From Lates calcarifer (Eukaryota > Chordata > Actinopteri > Centropomidae): 64,000 nucleotides of DNA. The stretch lies in contig NC_066833.1 in NCBI RefSeq assembly GCF_001640805.2, forward strand, positions 14,810,068 to 14,874,067, in the 5' to 3' direction. Positions within the stretch are counted from its first letter, which is position 1; every line of letters starts with the position of its first letter. This document shows positions 1-14,300 of this stretch, piece after piece. The notes beneath the pieces were generated by a model. It was not told the DNA's origin and searched no databases. It saw only the letters and a program-made list of their open reading frames with translations. Position numbers and translations under genes: made by a program.

Positions 1-163
1 ATTCAAACAAAAATTTGAATGTGAAGACAGTTCAGTAAAGTCAAAAATACTTGAAATATTGTCACTTGTTTCCATTTCCATTGTTTCCGTTGTTTTAAGG
101 TTAATGTTAAAACAATATCAGAAATTTAATTTTTAAAAATAAAATTGCTTTAAAAGTGTCAAG

Positions 164-164
164 C

Positions 165-222
<58 letters not shown>
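164..222. repeat. (ATCT)n microsatellite
   Basis: About 14 to 15 uninterrupted tetranucleotide units. Confidence 0.95.
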
Positions 223-777
223 GTGGTTCATTTTAAATTGGAGAAATGTCCTTGAGCACAGATGCAGATTATAAAATGGGGGGAAAAATCTCTATATGGC
301 AGACAGAAAGCTTCAATGAATGAGTAAATTACCATAGAGAATATTCTTTGATGTGAATGTTGCCATTCGGAGAGGAGGAGGCACTGAGGAATGCTGGATT
401 GGGCAGAAAGAGAAAAGAGAGGAAAGGAAAGATGAAGAGAAGGTTAATGAGGAGTCTGACGCCCTGGGGAACCTTTCCTTGGCTCCAGACGTACATACAA
501 ATGCATACATGCTCACACACAACTAAACACCATGGTAAAACACATGGTAAAAGCTGTTAACCTATAGTTTAGCTTATCAACAGGCCAACAACACACGAAG
601 GCTGCCTCATTAACACATTTAAATGGACTCACAACAACAAGACAACAGGCACTTTTGTAAAATGAGAACAAGCCTACAGACAAAGCACAACAAGGCATCA
701 GGTCCCACAAGACATAGAAAGTAACTGTACATATACAAATAACAATTCTCAAAGCCCACTGCGTGGATTAGCATATA

Positions 778-935
778 GGTTGATATACTTTATTGATCCT
801 GTGAGGGAAACTGTTATGTTACAGCAGACTGGGGAAAACAATAGAATTTAAAATTAAAAGCAGAACTGCAGAATTTCAGACCTGCAGTGCTAGGCATGGA
901 ATAAAATTATACAATATAATTAAGCAAAAAAGAAA
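778..935 (+). repeat. possible retroelement tail with the ACTTTATTGATCC motif
   Basis: ATACTTTATTGATCCTGTGA GGGAAACTG and the following TTATGTTACAGCAGAC resemble a dispersed teleost repeat I recall, followed by an A-rich region. The family and limits are uncertain. Confidence 0.4.
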
Positions 936-2138
936 AGAAAAATGGATGGATGAAACCTTATAAATAAAGAAGAGGAAACATTTCGAAATTCTGTTGGTCT
1001 CGCTTAGAGCATTCATTTAACACACTTGGATCCACTGGGGTGTTTTGTTATGAGGAGGGAAAAAATAGTTTTTACTGTTAAAAAAAAAAGAAGAAAAAAA
1101 AAAGTAATACCCTCCAAAACTGATAGAGGTGAAAACACAGCATTTACATTACCAGAGGGAGGTGGCAGAGTTTTTCTAGAGCTCTGACTTGTGGCCAGAA
1201 ACAGTTCGACAAATAAATTGTGTTTGTAGCAGATTTCTTTATGTCACATATGAGGTGCTGAGGTTAGTGTTATATTTGTTTTTTTAATTTCCTTGTGTGT
1301 TGTCAAGGTGGCAAATATCTTGTCATTTACTTGTGTTTTCAGCCATGCAAGTGTAGGACTCTACAGATGGCAAAGATGGACCAGCACTACACTACTTTGT
1401 TCCAGACTGACTCCAAAAAATTTGCAACATACATTCATATATTCATGATTAATTTACATAGCTTTGCTGCTCCCTTTGTTTGTCATCTAACACATCTTTT
1501 AACTTGTTGAATACTAGTTTATGGCCAAATACCTGCAAAACTAATATTTCCATCAGTCTCTGCTGTGCCCTGTGTTAAGTGCTAATTAGCAAATGTTAGC
1601 AATACAGTAAATATTGAAAATGTTTGCATTGTCACAGCGTTAGCATTCTTGTCTTTGGTTTCTTGTGTTTCCTTGAGTTCACTATTCTTGCATTTCAGTG
1701 TAGGTGGCAAACTTTTAGAGTATCATTAAAATTATATAATAAGATGAACCCTTTCCAACATGTCATCAACAGCACTTTGTTATAGCATTAGATCTGATTA
1801 GTCTTATTAAGAATCCTGGCCCGCAAACTTTCCTAAGTGACCTTATTTTCTACTTTACAATTATTTGTCAGATATTGCATAGAAGTAATGTAACAAAGCT
1901 CATAGTCAAGATGAAGAATCATTGCTTTGTAGCTCAACCTTGCTAAATTAATTTTTCATTGGCTCTTTTTAACCATTCTGCCTGCAGTCCGAGGACCTTT
2001 GATCATCACTGATTATGTCTACCTTTCTCTCCTCAGCTCTTTCCAGCAAGCTAAATAATAAAGACTTCACTCTGTGAGCTGTATTTGAAGGCAGAGTGTG
2101 AAGTGTGAAGAGTGAGTGAGTGTCAAATGTCAGCAGAC

Positions 2139-2140
<2 letters not shown>

Positions 2141-2181
<41 letters not shown>
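2141..2181. repeat. (TG)n microsatellite
   Basis: About 20 uninterrupted units. Confidence 0.95.
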
Positions 2182-2183
<2 letters not shown>

Positions 2184-3288
2184 AGGTGGAGGGCACGCTC
2201 CGTAATCTTTGACCAGCTGGAGTGAAGAGAGGCGTGCATCATCATTGTGGTGTGAAGTGATCTGCGCCACGCACACACACATGCACACACATATACACAT
2301 ACACACAATCATTCACACTGCACAGTCTCTGTGCAACCTTCCTGCCAAAACAGGAACCAAACCACAAAGTAAATATAGAGATTGTTGAGGTGTAGAAATT
2401 ACAATACAAACCATATAAAACCAAACCATCCAAACCAGTGGTTTTCAGTATCTTTAGTGCTGAGGCACATTTTGGCAAAACAACTTTTGTCATTTCGCCT
2501 TCAGGTCTGGAAGCACAAATAAATGTTTTCTTGAATGAAAACCAGCAAATTCAAAATCGTACTTGGCCTCAATCCTCCTGAAAATTCGGAGGAAAACATT
2601 GAAAATCTTGTGATTAAACCTTGTTCAAGTGAGTGAAAATAATTTGTTGGACATTTATTTTAGCAAAATCCCATGGGAGAACTGAGCACACACAACTGGC
2701 AAGTCAACAGTGGACTGCTGGTGTAGAGAAACACTTGAATCCAATATGAGTTCAGTTAAACATTATTATACTCTGTTGGGATAAAGATAATAACCAGAAT
2801 CTAGGCAGGGTGCTTCAGACATCATTCAGACACTGAAGGAGAGGAAGGACAGGGACAGACAAAAGGAGATAAAACATAGCAAAAGTTTGGTAAGACATAG
2901 AAATATCCATAATCTGAGTTCAGATGGAGTGTCTTCAAACTAGTTTTGAAGGGCTTCTGTTGCTCTGTGGTACTCTGGATAGGGTGATGCACTGTTTCAA
3001 ATCATCAAATGTGACAGGAAGATTTTGCAGCCAGAGCCCACAGCGATCCTGAGATCGTCTGATGCTGGCAAGCTATTGAGAGGGAAGTGGATTTGGATGA
3101 AGTGCAAGAGAATGACCAAGAACTGGAAGAAGGACACGGAAAGAGGTTTAGTGGAGACAGATAGCATGATAGAGAGTTGAAAGAATGAGGAGCTTGAAAA
3201 GAAGGATGAAAAGTAAGGTCGATGTAATTCTTTAGAGGGATTAGTACTATCCTCCGCAGGGTTTTGGACATTTACACATGGTTCAGCG

Positions 3289-3293
3289 CACAC

Positions 3294-3332
<39 letters not shown>
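3289..3332. repeat. (CA)n microsatellite
   Basis: About 20 units with one CG interruption near the left end. Confidence 0.95.
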
Positions 3333-3335
<3 letters not shown>

Positions 3336-4647
3336 CCAGCCAGTATGCATGTTGCCAGAAGTCATGAACAGAGCATCAGATGTGATGTGATTATCACTGG
3401 ATAAAGATAATCCTGCATGTGTGTGTACGCACGTTCATAGGCATAGGTCCGTCTGTGTTCAAGTGTGTGTGAGTGAGCGTGCAAGCCAGTGCATATGTCT
3501 GCTGTGCGATAAAGCAGCCTAATCCTAAAGGAATGGAACATCTTCTTTCTTTCATCCTTCTACCCCTCTTTCTTTTTCACAACATTAAAGGACAATGTAA
3601 TGCTTCTCAAGTCTAGTAAGTGCGGAGTTGGGGGGGGGTAGAGCAAGATAAAGGGTAACAGAGATGAAGAGATTAAAAACTAAGGGAGAGGAGATTTAGC
3701 AGGGAAGAAATGTCACTTCTAGGTTATATCTTGTCTCTCTTGTCTGCCTTTTTTATCCATACAGTAAGTATCTCCCTTTTTTTTCTCTGTCTCTCTCTAT
3801 TTCTATCTCCTCATCAAATACAAATTAGCTTTGGCATTACCATAGTCAAGTGCAGTATTGCCAAAGAATGTTGTAAAAGGTTTACAATATGATGATAATA
3901 TAAAATATAAGATAATAGCTCTAATAAATACTCTCTAGTTACAAACAGATCATTAAAATTGATCAACATCAGCTGTTTCATTCATGCCTCACAATCACTG
4001 GCTCGTTCACAGCAGCTCTAGCTAGTAACATCCCATCATATGCAAGTATAACATGTAGCCATTGTAACCTTTCATACTAAATCTTTCTATATGACTATTT
4101 AGTATAGATGGTCAGTTCCTTGATTTAAGTGTCTCTGGCTGAAATACACTATATGATAAGATGAGATATAATTTAACAGATGGTATTGTGTTGTTACACT
4201 GGTTTTCCATCAGGCTGTGACATGTTCCTACATACATGTATTTTACTGCTTCTATGGCAAAGGCAGCTTTTCCCACATAAATGCTGAACTTTGTTTAGAG
4301 TTGAGGATCACAAGTTTGGCTTTTATTTTGGAAAGAAAGTTGGTTCTTGTATCTTTGTGCAGGCTGCAGTGTAGCGCAAAATGTTGCTCTGTCTCTGCCT
4401 CTTGTTATTGGCAGAACTGACACAGTCTGTTCTCTTTGCATTGCCAGGTTTGTCTGTATCCACCAATCTGAATGCCTGACGTAGACTGCAATGTCCTCCT
4501 CATTTACTCGTCGCTCACAGGGCCCAGATTGAATTAAATAATTTTAAGATTATTTTGGTAGTAGATGTCCAGAAATGTTTTACTTTTACTTTACTTTTCT
4601 TTTTGAGTACAGAATAAAGAATGAACAGAAGTACTGAGGCTGGATTT

Positions 4648-4671
4648 TCTCTCTCTCTCTCTCTCTCTCTT
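4648..4671. repeat. (CT)n microsatellite
   Basis: About 11 uninterrupted units. Confidence 0.9.
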
Positions 4672-5615
4672 TCTTTTACCCTATAGAAAGTTGCGATAAC
4701 ATGTGTATCCAGTTACTGCATACATTTTACAATGGGAGAGAAACACTAAATGAAAGGCAGTGTAAACCCAGAAACCTCCATAAAGTACACGTACACTCAC
4801 AAACACTTATATATCCACCAACATACAAACACACACACATATAGATAATGAGAGTGTGCACATGTAAGACACAGACATACACATACTGTACCAAGCACCC
4901 ATTAAACGTATACACTGGCCTCCACAAGACAGACAGACAGCCGGGCTGCTGATGTGTTGGTAGTGCAAAGGAAAAGCCACAAACAGGAAATTCTCCAGGA
5001 TTTCCCACAGATCCCCTCTCTCTTTATGTGGTGGATAGCTGGTAGCTCAGACTGAGCCACAAACATGTAAATAGACAGAGAGAGGTTGTTTGGTTGGAGG
5101 AACACAGGATCTGGATCAGACGAGTGCTGATGATTAACAAAATTACAAAAGGTAAGAAAACCCTTGTTAAATCGCAACACTGTGGACTACCCTCCTTTAG
5201 GGCCACATATCTTATTGTAAAATAAAATTTACAGGATGACTGAAAATTAGTAAGGCTTCTGAAAGTGACTCATATTTATGGCAACATGAGTGAGGAAGTG
5301 TGTGACAAATAAATTCCAGCAAGCTGGCAGAGTCGTATTGACAAAAACAATGACAATGAAGAACCTTTCAATACTGTATTTGTCTTTGTAGAGGAGTGGT
5401 TTAAATGTCAGGACCAGACTAAACCTGAATGCTAGTAGCCAGGCAATGGAGGAACACAAGCAGTTATAAAGATTAGGACACCCATGTGTGAGTTGATTCA
5501 TATTCTTGAAATTAACGTGGACTGTATAAATGAGGAAATTGCAACAATTTAAAATTGCAGCAATTTAAAAAAGTTCTTGAGATGTTTAAAATGGAAGTGT
5601 GTGAACTTGATGAGG

Positions 5616-5760
5616 ATTAAAGGAATGGTTAGACATATGCTTGTCTGGGTTCTTGCCAAGAGAAGGTTGATACCACTAATGTCTGTACAGCAAATAAGTA
5701 GCTAGAGACAGGGGAGGGTTAGCTTAGCTTAGCATAAATGGAAATGGGAGACAGACAGTA
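5616..5760 (+). repeat. dispersed repeat, family A (partial copy)
   Basis: Shares with the 30.3-kb copy TTAAAGGAATGGTTAGACAT, TTCTTGCCAAGAG, GATACCACTAATGTCTGT and TTAGCTTAGCTTAGCATAAA in the same order. The element is shortened and the 3' part is missing. Confidence 0.55.
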
Positions 5761-8700
5761 TACTACACCTCCAGAAAAACAGTCTAGTGCTTTCACCAGC
5801 ACCACTTTTTCCAATCAAATGTTCAATTAAAACAAACAACAACAAAAACCCCACCAAGATACATTTCTGCTGATCTCTAATGAGACACTGAGTAATATGA
5901 GGTAAAAGATAGATATACTGTAAGTTGGTGTGCAGTGTGCAGACTTTCACAATGGGTGGCCAGTGGGATTTGAACCCTTAGCCTCCGTCGTGTGTTTGTG
6001 CCAAATCTAAGATGTGACCCAAAGAGATTAATTAAACCTAATACATCTGAGTAATCTTCAGCAGATTTTGCTCTTGGTTTTATGAGATCATCAAAGTTCT
6101 GCGTCCACTGACTCACAGTCTCCTGCCCCTCTGATAAAGAGCACACTTCCCTCCAATCTGTTCTCAAAGAGTGACCTTTGAGAAAGCAGTGGAAAACTCC
6201 CCGTGGCGAGAGCATGTTTAGATCTCACTAATGCCTCTGATAGGAACGTCCACTCTGACAAACAAGCAGCAGATTCACGACCAGACCATTAAAAGCCCGG
6301 TGATTAGTTTCAGTGCGGGCTTAGCAGGCATGCTTTCAAAATGTTTCTTACTTTCATGCATAAGATTGCAAAATTCTGTAGCGTTTATCGAATTCTGCAT
6401 TACTTTTGTTCTCAGCCACAGAAGGAACAATGAACACCAATGTGACTGATGTAGCTTTGCAGAGACTAGAAGCAGAGAACTGGGACAAGAGGAAGAAGAG
6501 AACTGGGAAAAGGGAAGAAAAATAGCAAACATCAATATTAACAGCTTTTCATTGATTAAATAAACATTAAATGCACATGAAACATTCATCACTGAGTAAA
6601 CAGTGGAGATTTCCAGCTGTAGAGGGAGTTTAAGCAGCTTCCCACCTGTTGTCTTAAAGAAAACCAGAGGATCATCAATCCAATTGACAAACACACACAC
6701 ATACACACACACACGCACACACACCAAGCTCCCATGATGGTAAAGTCATTGAAAATGTAAGAGCTTCTCTCTATCTAGATCATGTTGCTATGACGACCGC
6801 AAGAGAGGTGTATAAACTTTGTTGTGTTATGTCACTAACATCAGCTGCTCAACTTTCATTTGTAAGATCAGCTGTAAATCAGAGCTTCTGTTCAGTCTGG
6901 ATCAACGCAAAGTAAAGATGTGGCACAGATCAGATAATCTTCTGGCTTTTTAAACTGGATGAAACCAATTGGTTGTTTGTTTAGACAGCCAGGGAAAGAT
7001 GAAATCAGTGCAGCTAAAGTCCTCAAATCAGACATGAGGTCTGTTGCTGTGGCCAGGAAAGCAAAAACTAGACAAATGAAGAGAGTCTATGTATTATAAA
7101 AATGTGAAAAATCTATGACACCTGACCAGTTGTAATAAGTTCTATTTTAAATTTGGCCTGAGAAGTGTTAGCTGTGTTTGAAAAGGTGTTAGTATGTGAA
7201 ATCACACCTCTCTCACGTACACAGCTCTTGTTCCGTATGAATGAGTCCAGTGTTCGGCTGTTTGTCCGTGGCTGCTGGTAGCAATAACACTGATCACTGA
7301 TCCCCAGGTACCAACAGACCATTCCCTGGCCTGGAAACATACACACCCACAAACACACATTATGTAACAGAAACACACAGGGAACTAATACTGAAACACA
7401 CACCCAGAAAAACAAGAAAAACACAAAACTATAAACAAGAAACGCATGAAAAATAAAAAGCTACAGCATAATAAATTATTCAGACTCTCACACACACACA
7501 ACCTTGACTACCTGACCCTGCCCCACCCCCCTCACCAACATGTACACACTCTCGTGGCCATAGATTAAACATCCCCTCTGGTCCCTGTGTGACCACCTAC
7601 AGAATAATAATTAGTGACACACGGAAACACTTTCAGAATAAGAGCCAGGTACTATGTACGCACACACTCACATACATACATGTATACAGACATGGAAAAC
7701 ACATACAAATGTACATATGCAAGCACTTTTGAGTACATCACACATACTAAACCTCCTGCATTTCCTGCACACAAAATATCCACATACCAACACATGCAAA
7801 CACACAAACACAACCCTCCTGCTTAATCCAGTGTATTTTCTTTCTCCTGGTGTGGCCTGACTTGGCCTAGTTTGGTTTAGTTGTATCTTTTGTCTCCAAA
7901 CAGCAAGCACATGCAATTCAGAGAGAGAGAGAAAAAAAAATCTCTTCAACCTGATCTTTTGAATAAAGTACCATGAAAACTAATTAATCACACCAATGCC
8001 TACCACCTATGAATGTGTATTTTGCTGCCAATTTTGACAGCCATTAGTGTTAGTTATTAATTTAATGTTATGAGCTGATTTAGCAGATATTCTAAATTAC
8101 TGTTTCCTTTTGGATATTTACAGGAAAAAAATGAAAAAAATGTAGATCGAATTTCATCCTTTTCCTCTCACACAGAATAGGGGCCACACCCTGTGCCATG
8201 TGTTGGTGAATAAAATCACAGCACAGATTTTATGTGTATGTTGGACTCCAAGTTATTCTGGAGTGACGCCTGAGCTCCAGGGCAAGACAGAGCCAAGTAT
8301 CCAGTTCACATTAACACCAGAGCTCACTCCAACACACATACATTCGCGTGTGCATCCACCAACTGAGGCAAATCCAATAGACAATTCCAAATTTAATTAA
8401 TATTTCTAGTCTTGTTTTCCCTCTCTGTTGCTTTTTTTAATCTGTGAAAAAAGGCTGGAGGTTTCATGGTGTTTAAGTTCAATGTAACTGTTGTGTGGGA
8501 ATAATTAGAGGAAAAAAACATCTCATGATGGACCGATGTTGAGAGCCGACATCTGATCCAGTGCCTGCTCACTTGTCACACTAAATTCAGGGCCAGAGCA
8601 AACTGGCCAATTTATTTTTAATGATTAGTAATGCTCTAAACAAAATATGGGTGAGTTACAATACCACCCTGCTGATGGAAAATTGAATCAGTGGATCCTT

Positions 8701-9019
8701 CGGTTTCTCTGGAGACCCATAATAACAGACATGGTCTGTGTCAACAACATTCACACACATTCACACGTGAGGCAGAGACAGACAGAGATTCAGTCAGGTG
8801 GGAACCAGATTGATTGACAAAAGGTCAGAGAGTCAGGCAAGATGGAGAGTCGCACAGACAGATGGAGAGAGTTAACTTGCACAGTCTGCCTTTCCTTAGG
8901 CATCACCTTTCACTGTGAAACTCTAATCTTTGACCTAAAGCCACCATAAACTAACATGAAGGAAATTCATCACACCCTACTAAGTCAAACACATATTTCA
9001 TGAGTAGGCTGGGCAGCAC

Positions 9020-9028
9020 ATATTATTA

Positions 9029-9059
<31 letters not shown>

Positions 9060-9075
9060 TATCATTATTACGATT
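9020..9075. repeat. (ATT)n imperfect microsatellite
   Basis: Trinucleotide units with several substitutions; similar ATT-rich sequence continues to about 9160. Confidence 0.85.
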
Positions 9076-9282
9076 ATCAATTGGTGCTGCTATCACTGCT
9101 ACTGTTATTATTGAAAACACCACTACATCAGTGGGTATTGCTATTATTACTGTCATCACAACAGTCTGACAGCGATTAAACACAACGATGTATACCGCTG
9201 TTTCTGGTCTCTCTCTCTTCTCTCTCCCCCACTCCTCACCCTTTCCTCTCTCCCCCATTTCTCTCCATTCAGCCCTGAGTCT

Positions 9283-9415
9283 GCTTCTGTTGGATGTTTC
9301 TCTCAGTTAAAAGGGAGTTGTTCCTCTCCACTGTTGCCAAGTGCTTGCTCATTGTGGGAACTGTTGGGTCTCTCTCTATAGTATTGCAAAGTCTTGACTC
9401 TACTCTGTAAAAAAA
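9283..9415 (+). repeat. dispersed repeat, family C (partial copy)
   Basis: Contains GTTAAAAGGGAGTTGTTCCT, CCACTGTTGCCAAGTGCTTG, CTCATTGTGGGAAC and TTGGGTCTCTCTCTATAGTA, parallel to the copy at 43.1 kb but lacking the terminal ATATAAATAAA block. Confidence 0.5.
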
Positions 9416-9546
9416 AAAAAACGTGACCTTGCGTATTTTAACACCTCAAGTCAATTTTCCTCTGTTTTACCAAACACCCTGTACAGTGATGTGTGTGTTG
9501 CATTCTTACCACTGCCAAAGTGCAGGTAACCATTGCTCAGTACTGT

Positions 9547-9630
9547 GTCTACACATCCTGTGTAGACAGAGCACTGAAGCTGCTGCTGCAGCCCTGCTAA
9601 CATCCTGCTCATGCTACGCCTCCTGCGTAG
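9547..9630. repeat. two related short hairpins 47 nt apart
   Basis: GTCTACAC-ATCCT-GTGTAGAC (9547-9567) and CTACGC-CTCCT-GCGTAG (9614-9630) are perfect short stems with nearly the same five-base loop. Confidence 0.7.
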
Positions 9631-11311
9631 ACACGGTGTAACAATCTGTCTGCAGTTCCACTGGGTCACTGTGAACCAGGTGTGATGTTCTGCTGAAGGG
9701 AAGAGAGAGAGGGCAGAGACCATAGCTGCTTTCAAAAACTACTGACACATTATGTAAGTGCAGTGGAGACTTGACAACTGTGACCTGCAAGCAAGGGTCA
9801 CATGACCGACAGAGACAGCCAAAGATGTCACTGTAGGCCAGTTTTTGGTAGTCTTGATAGCTGGTTTCTTTTTTCTTGTTAGATGATGGTCTGGTGCAAT
9901 ACGATGATCATGACAGAAACAAACAAACAAAAAAACTAGAAGCCAGTTGAGCTTCCCTACAAAATATGACTTGACATCTATTATGAATATTAGTGCTTTT
10001 AATTAATCTGATTTTGAAAGACACATTGAGGGATCCATTCAAAGTTGCTTTTCAGTTTATGTATTATAGTTCATTTAATACAGAATTTTCTCCCAAATAA
10101 TTATCAAAGTGTCATAATGAAAAGGGCACAGCTCGGCACCATTGTAATTCATTCATTATACCATTCTTTGAATTAAAAATCGGAAAATAATATAATCAAA
10201 CCCACAGTCAAACCTACATACTCCATGTTAATTTGTCCAGCCAATAGCAAACAACAAAAAATGTGGATGCAATAGTGCTAACTCAGCTACCCCCATTGTG
10301 TCGCATGATCTTTGCCTTGCAGATCATAGTCTATTGAGTCTCCAATGTTAGTGGAACAGCATGCACCACTTTTTAAAAAAACTATACTAGATGTATACCC
10401 ATATGCAAAACTACATTTTAGAATTCACCTGTATTGTGCAAATATTCACTTTTAAATGGCACTTACTCACATACTTGGATACTTGATTTTCTCTGTTCCA
10501 GGGGTCAGATGGTGGGACAAACCATCTGGAGAAAAGGGGACATACAATAAAACAGGCCAAAGTTACAGTCCCAGTGATTCTATAAATCACAAGTCAGAAA
10601 GTTTCAGTAAGATTAGAAATGAAAACTGCTTCTGTAGTGCCACAGAGACAGTAAAACAAGGTATTGAGGTTTTTTTTGTTTTAAATTGTGACAAGACATG
10701 CTGGTGTATGATTTAAATGGAGACATTTTATCTAATCATAATTACTTTCAACTGATGTCGTTAATGTTTATAGCCATAATTCAACAGTACATGATCCCTG
10801 ATGCAACTGTGGGTTATTGATCTCATTTATAATTTATTCCTGTGTCGCTGAGCAGAGTTTATGGTGGAGGAGGAGGAGGAGAAGCCTGTCTGCAGAAATG
10901 CATACTATGATGCACACTGTTGAATGTGTGTGTGTGTGTGTTTTCCAAAAGTAATTTTTGTCTCTTCAACCTAAAATATTACAATTACATTTTTCCTGAC
11001 AGAGCAGATTATAACTTTGGTTTAAATTTTGCATTGCTGAAGATGAAATTCAGATGAAAGATGGTTATTCTAAGCAGGCCATTGATTCCTGTAAGAGACA
11101 AACCCTCCCTGCAGAGAGTGTTGTTTGTCTAAGTGTTTCTCCAGCCAGCAGATATCAAACCACCCATGAGTCTGAATGTAGACCTACATACAAAACGAGA
11201 CAACTGTTTCAGCCTGAAAAGTAAAATACCGGAGTTACATGATGCTCTTTGGCTGAATGAAGCATTACATTCCCAGACTCATGGCTATTCCATTGCTTCA
11301 ATGTTTGCACG

Positions 11312-11313
<2 letters not shown>

Positions 11314-11381
<68 letters not shown>
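11314..11381. repeat. (CA)n microsatellite
   Basis: About 34 uninterrupted units, the longest pure dinucleotide tract in the window. Confidence 0.95.
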
Positions 11382-14300
11382 AAAAAACAGATTAGGTAAA
11401 ACCTTTTTTTTATTAGTTTATAGATTATATCACATGTGGTAACATTAAACTGAAACATGCTGAAAGACAGGCTCTCATGCAAACATGCACACACATATGC
11501 TAGTTGCAAAAAGCCACATGCATGCTGGGACACACAAGCTGCGCACACAGAAGCGTAGTTAGGGATTTATTGGGAACAGAGGTAGTAGTTTGTACTTTGA
11601 GAGGCACTTTGAGAGTCACTAATGTCAGAGCTAAAACTAAAACACAGCCTGCGGTAAAATACGCCCCCAGACTGACTGCAACACACACACATTCACCCAC
11701 AGTTACACGCTTACAAATACACTCTCTTGCGTACACACACCTGTTTCTAAACCCATGGCTTTGTCTCTGCTGGCCTTGACACACATGCACTGTATTTGTC
11801 TGCTCAGATGGAGCCTTAAGTGGGAATCCATCAGGCTTTGCAGCATGGGTGTATGTGTGTGTATGTCTTTGTGTGGGTGTCTGAGAGAGAGATAAAGAGA
11901 GAGAGAAGAGAAAGAAAAGAGATGAAACAAGATAACAGAGCAGGGAAATTGTTTGAAGTGAATTTGAGTTTGTGACTTGTAAAACAATTGGCCATGGGGA
12001 GATGACCTCTGCTGTGCAATGGTGAAGCAATCGGCTTCTCCAGAGAGAAACAAAGAAGTGGATTTGTTGTTGGGCAGAAAGCAGATATTGAACTCCTGCA
12101 GCCTGTTTATACAACAGAGATGTGAGTTCCCTACAAGTTCTACAAAAGAAGCTATTAGGTTTATTCAATACTCACAGACAGACAGAGAAGCATGGCGTAA
12201 CAGCGGAACAGACAGACATTCCTTCCAAGCAAACCTGGACTATGACAGACGCAATTCAAAAGCTGAAAAAAAAAAAATCAGTGAAACCGTCTGGTTAAAG
12301 AGGGAGGAGGGGTAAAGGAGGCAATAAAGCCAGCAAGCCAGATAGAAAAAATGGAGAAGAGAGAACAAAATAGTCACAGGAAAGCGAGGGAGGCAGCAAG
12401 ATGGGAGATGAAAAATTGCCATTGTCCTCGTATGCAGTGGCAGAGGTAACAGGAGGAGATGGGGGTGGGGGGTGGCAGTGGACTGAGGGTGCCTTAACAT
12501 CAAAGAAGGAGAATATGAGTTTGACCTCTGGAGAAGAGGGCAACAGGATTTAACCTCTGACATCAGTAAAGATACAGTTACTCCCAAACGTCTTTAATAA
12601 ACACACTTGGGCACAAAGTGGAACAAACACTGAAAAAAACATTTTCTGTCTGTTCTGCATGACTTGTTCTGTATCTTTATCTCTCCTGAAACACACATAT
12701 CCACTCTGTAAATAACATAAAAGCCAGCTGACCGTCTCTTTTCCACCAGGAAACACACATAAGTGTGCACTGATGTGTTCTGAATAAGATTTAGATACTG
12801 CAGAGGATTTAGAATGACTCCACTAAACAATAATACACCGTAGAAATTGTAAAGTGGAGCCACACAAGCGACAAGTGTCGGCTTCTCTCTAATTGAGAAA
12901 CTGCAGCTTCACCCTGTTTGTTCAAATTATTAGTATTCTGGTGCTGAGTCTGTTCACTGGTTGGAAGTCATATCAGCATGGCCATCAAAACTGAAGAGCA
13001 GAATACAAAATTGCTCCTAACAGCGTCAACAAAGCTGCATTCAGCTCCAATGGCTGAAGCTGCATGAAAAATAACATAACTTTTTTTTCTCATTTCCTCC
13101 AGACACCAAGAACAAGATATTAAAGTCTGAAGAGTGCTCACACATGTGGTGTTTTTTAAATTTCAAAATCATTAGGTCCACCAAATTTTAAATGTTTGCT
13201 GCCTTTTGAAGCTGCCAAAAATTCTAAATTGCATCAAGAAATACTGGCTGTATCTCATTAGTCTAAACAAATGATGTCCTTTTTTGTGTTTTTTTTAACC
13301 AGCTTGACCTTAATTGAAAACATCATGAGGTCAAGGAAACCAGAAAGGGGAATTTGTCAGGAGTTAAGAAAAGATAACACAGCTAAAGAGGAAAAAAAAC
13401 AAGACCAAAAAAGAAGCTATGGCACACTTTTAACCCCATGACATTCTGTTACTTTTAATTCCCTTAGCTTTTAGGTTAGACTGGTCTGAACAATGTTTGG
13501 CTACACAGCATACATTTGTACTAACTTTTATAAGTTAACTAGCAGTAAGTGAATTTTATCAGTTTATTATTGTGACTGCATCATGGATGTTTCCAGGTTA
13601 ATTAATTCAACCAGGAACCTTTGTAAACCAACACTAACCTTATCTTTTTATTGTGAAGCATTATAATATAATATAAGCATTATATTCTGTTCTTGAAAGG
13701 TGCTGTATAAATAAATGTTGTTTGCTTTGGTTTTAGGGCATTTTGTCAATTAGCCTGTGATTAGGCAGGTTATGGTGTGAAGACTGTGGAGACTGTTGTG
13801 CCTATAGCACAAACAGCTGAAGGCTATTTGGTCAGTTTTCCTGAGGAAACTTTGCACCATCACAAGGTCAAATGGGAATCCTGTTCATTTATAATCAGCT
13901 TATCTATGAGCACATCCGACTGCAGGAAATATTGAGAGAATTTGTACACACAAATACACACACACACAAACACACAGACATCCAGGTAGTTATCTATCCC
14001 TGCCAGCTGTGAGCCTACTAACCTGAGTTACATCACAGCTCTGAGAGACACCTGGGTGTACTTTACATAACACACACACACACACAGAGACATACACAAA
14101 CCAAAAAACACACAGAAGTATGCACAGACACATATGCACAAAAACTTAACAGTCCCATGCACACAGCTACATGCATATACCATACACAACAATGCTGATG
14201 TCTGTGCGCATGCCTAGAGCCAGGCTAGACAAAATTAGGAATACAAGAGTCCCAGTGGACTGTAGCTGTGCATCTGTCGAGTGAATCAGCACTGAGACAG

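Noticed and set aside
5945..6010. tRNA-like B box on the minus strand (GGGTTCAAATCCCAC)
   Set aside because: The T stem pairs only three bases and no acceptor or anticodon stem forms; at most an old SINE fragment.
13660..13725. Another tail of repeat family C (GGTGCTGTATAAATAAATG)
   Set aside because: Only a short phrase matches, so membership cannot be supported.
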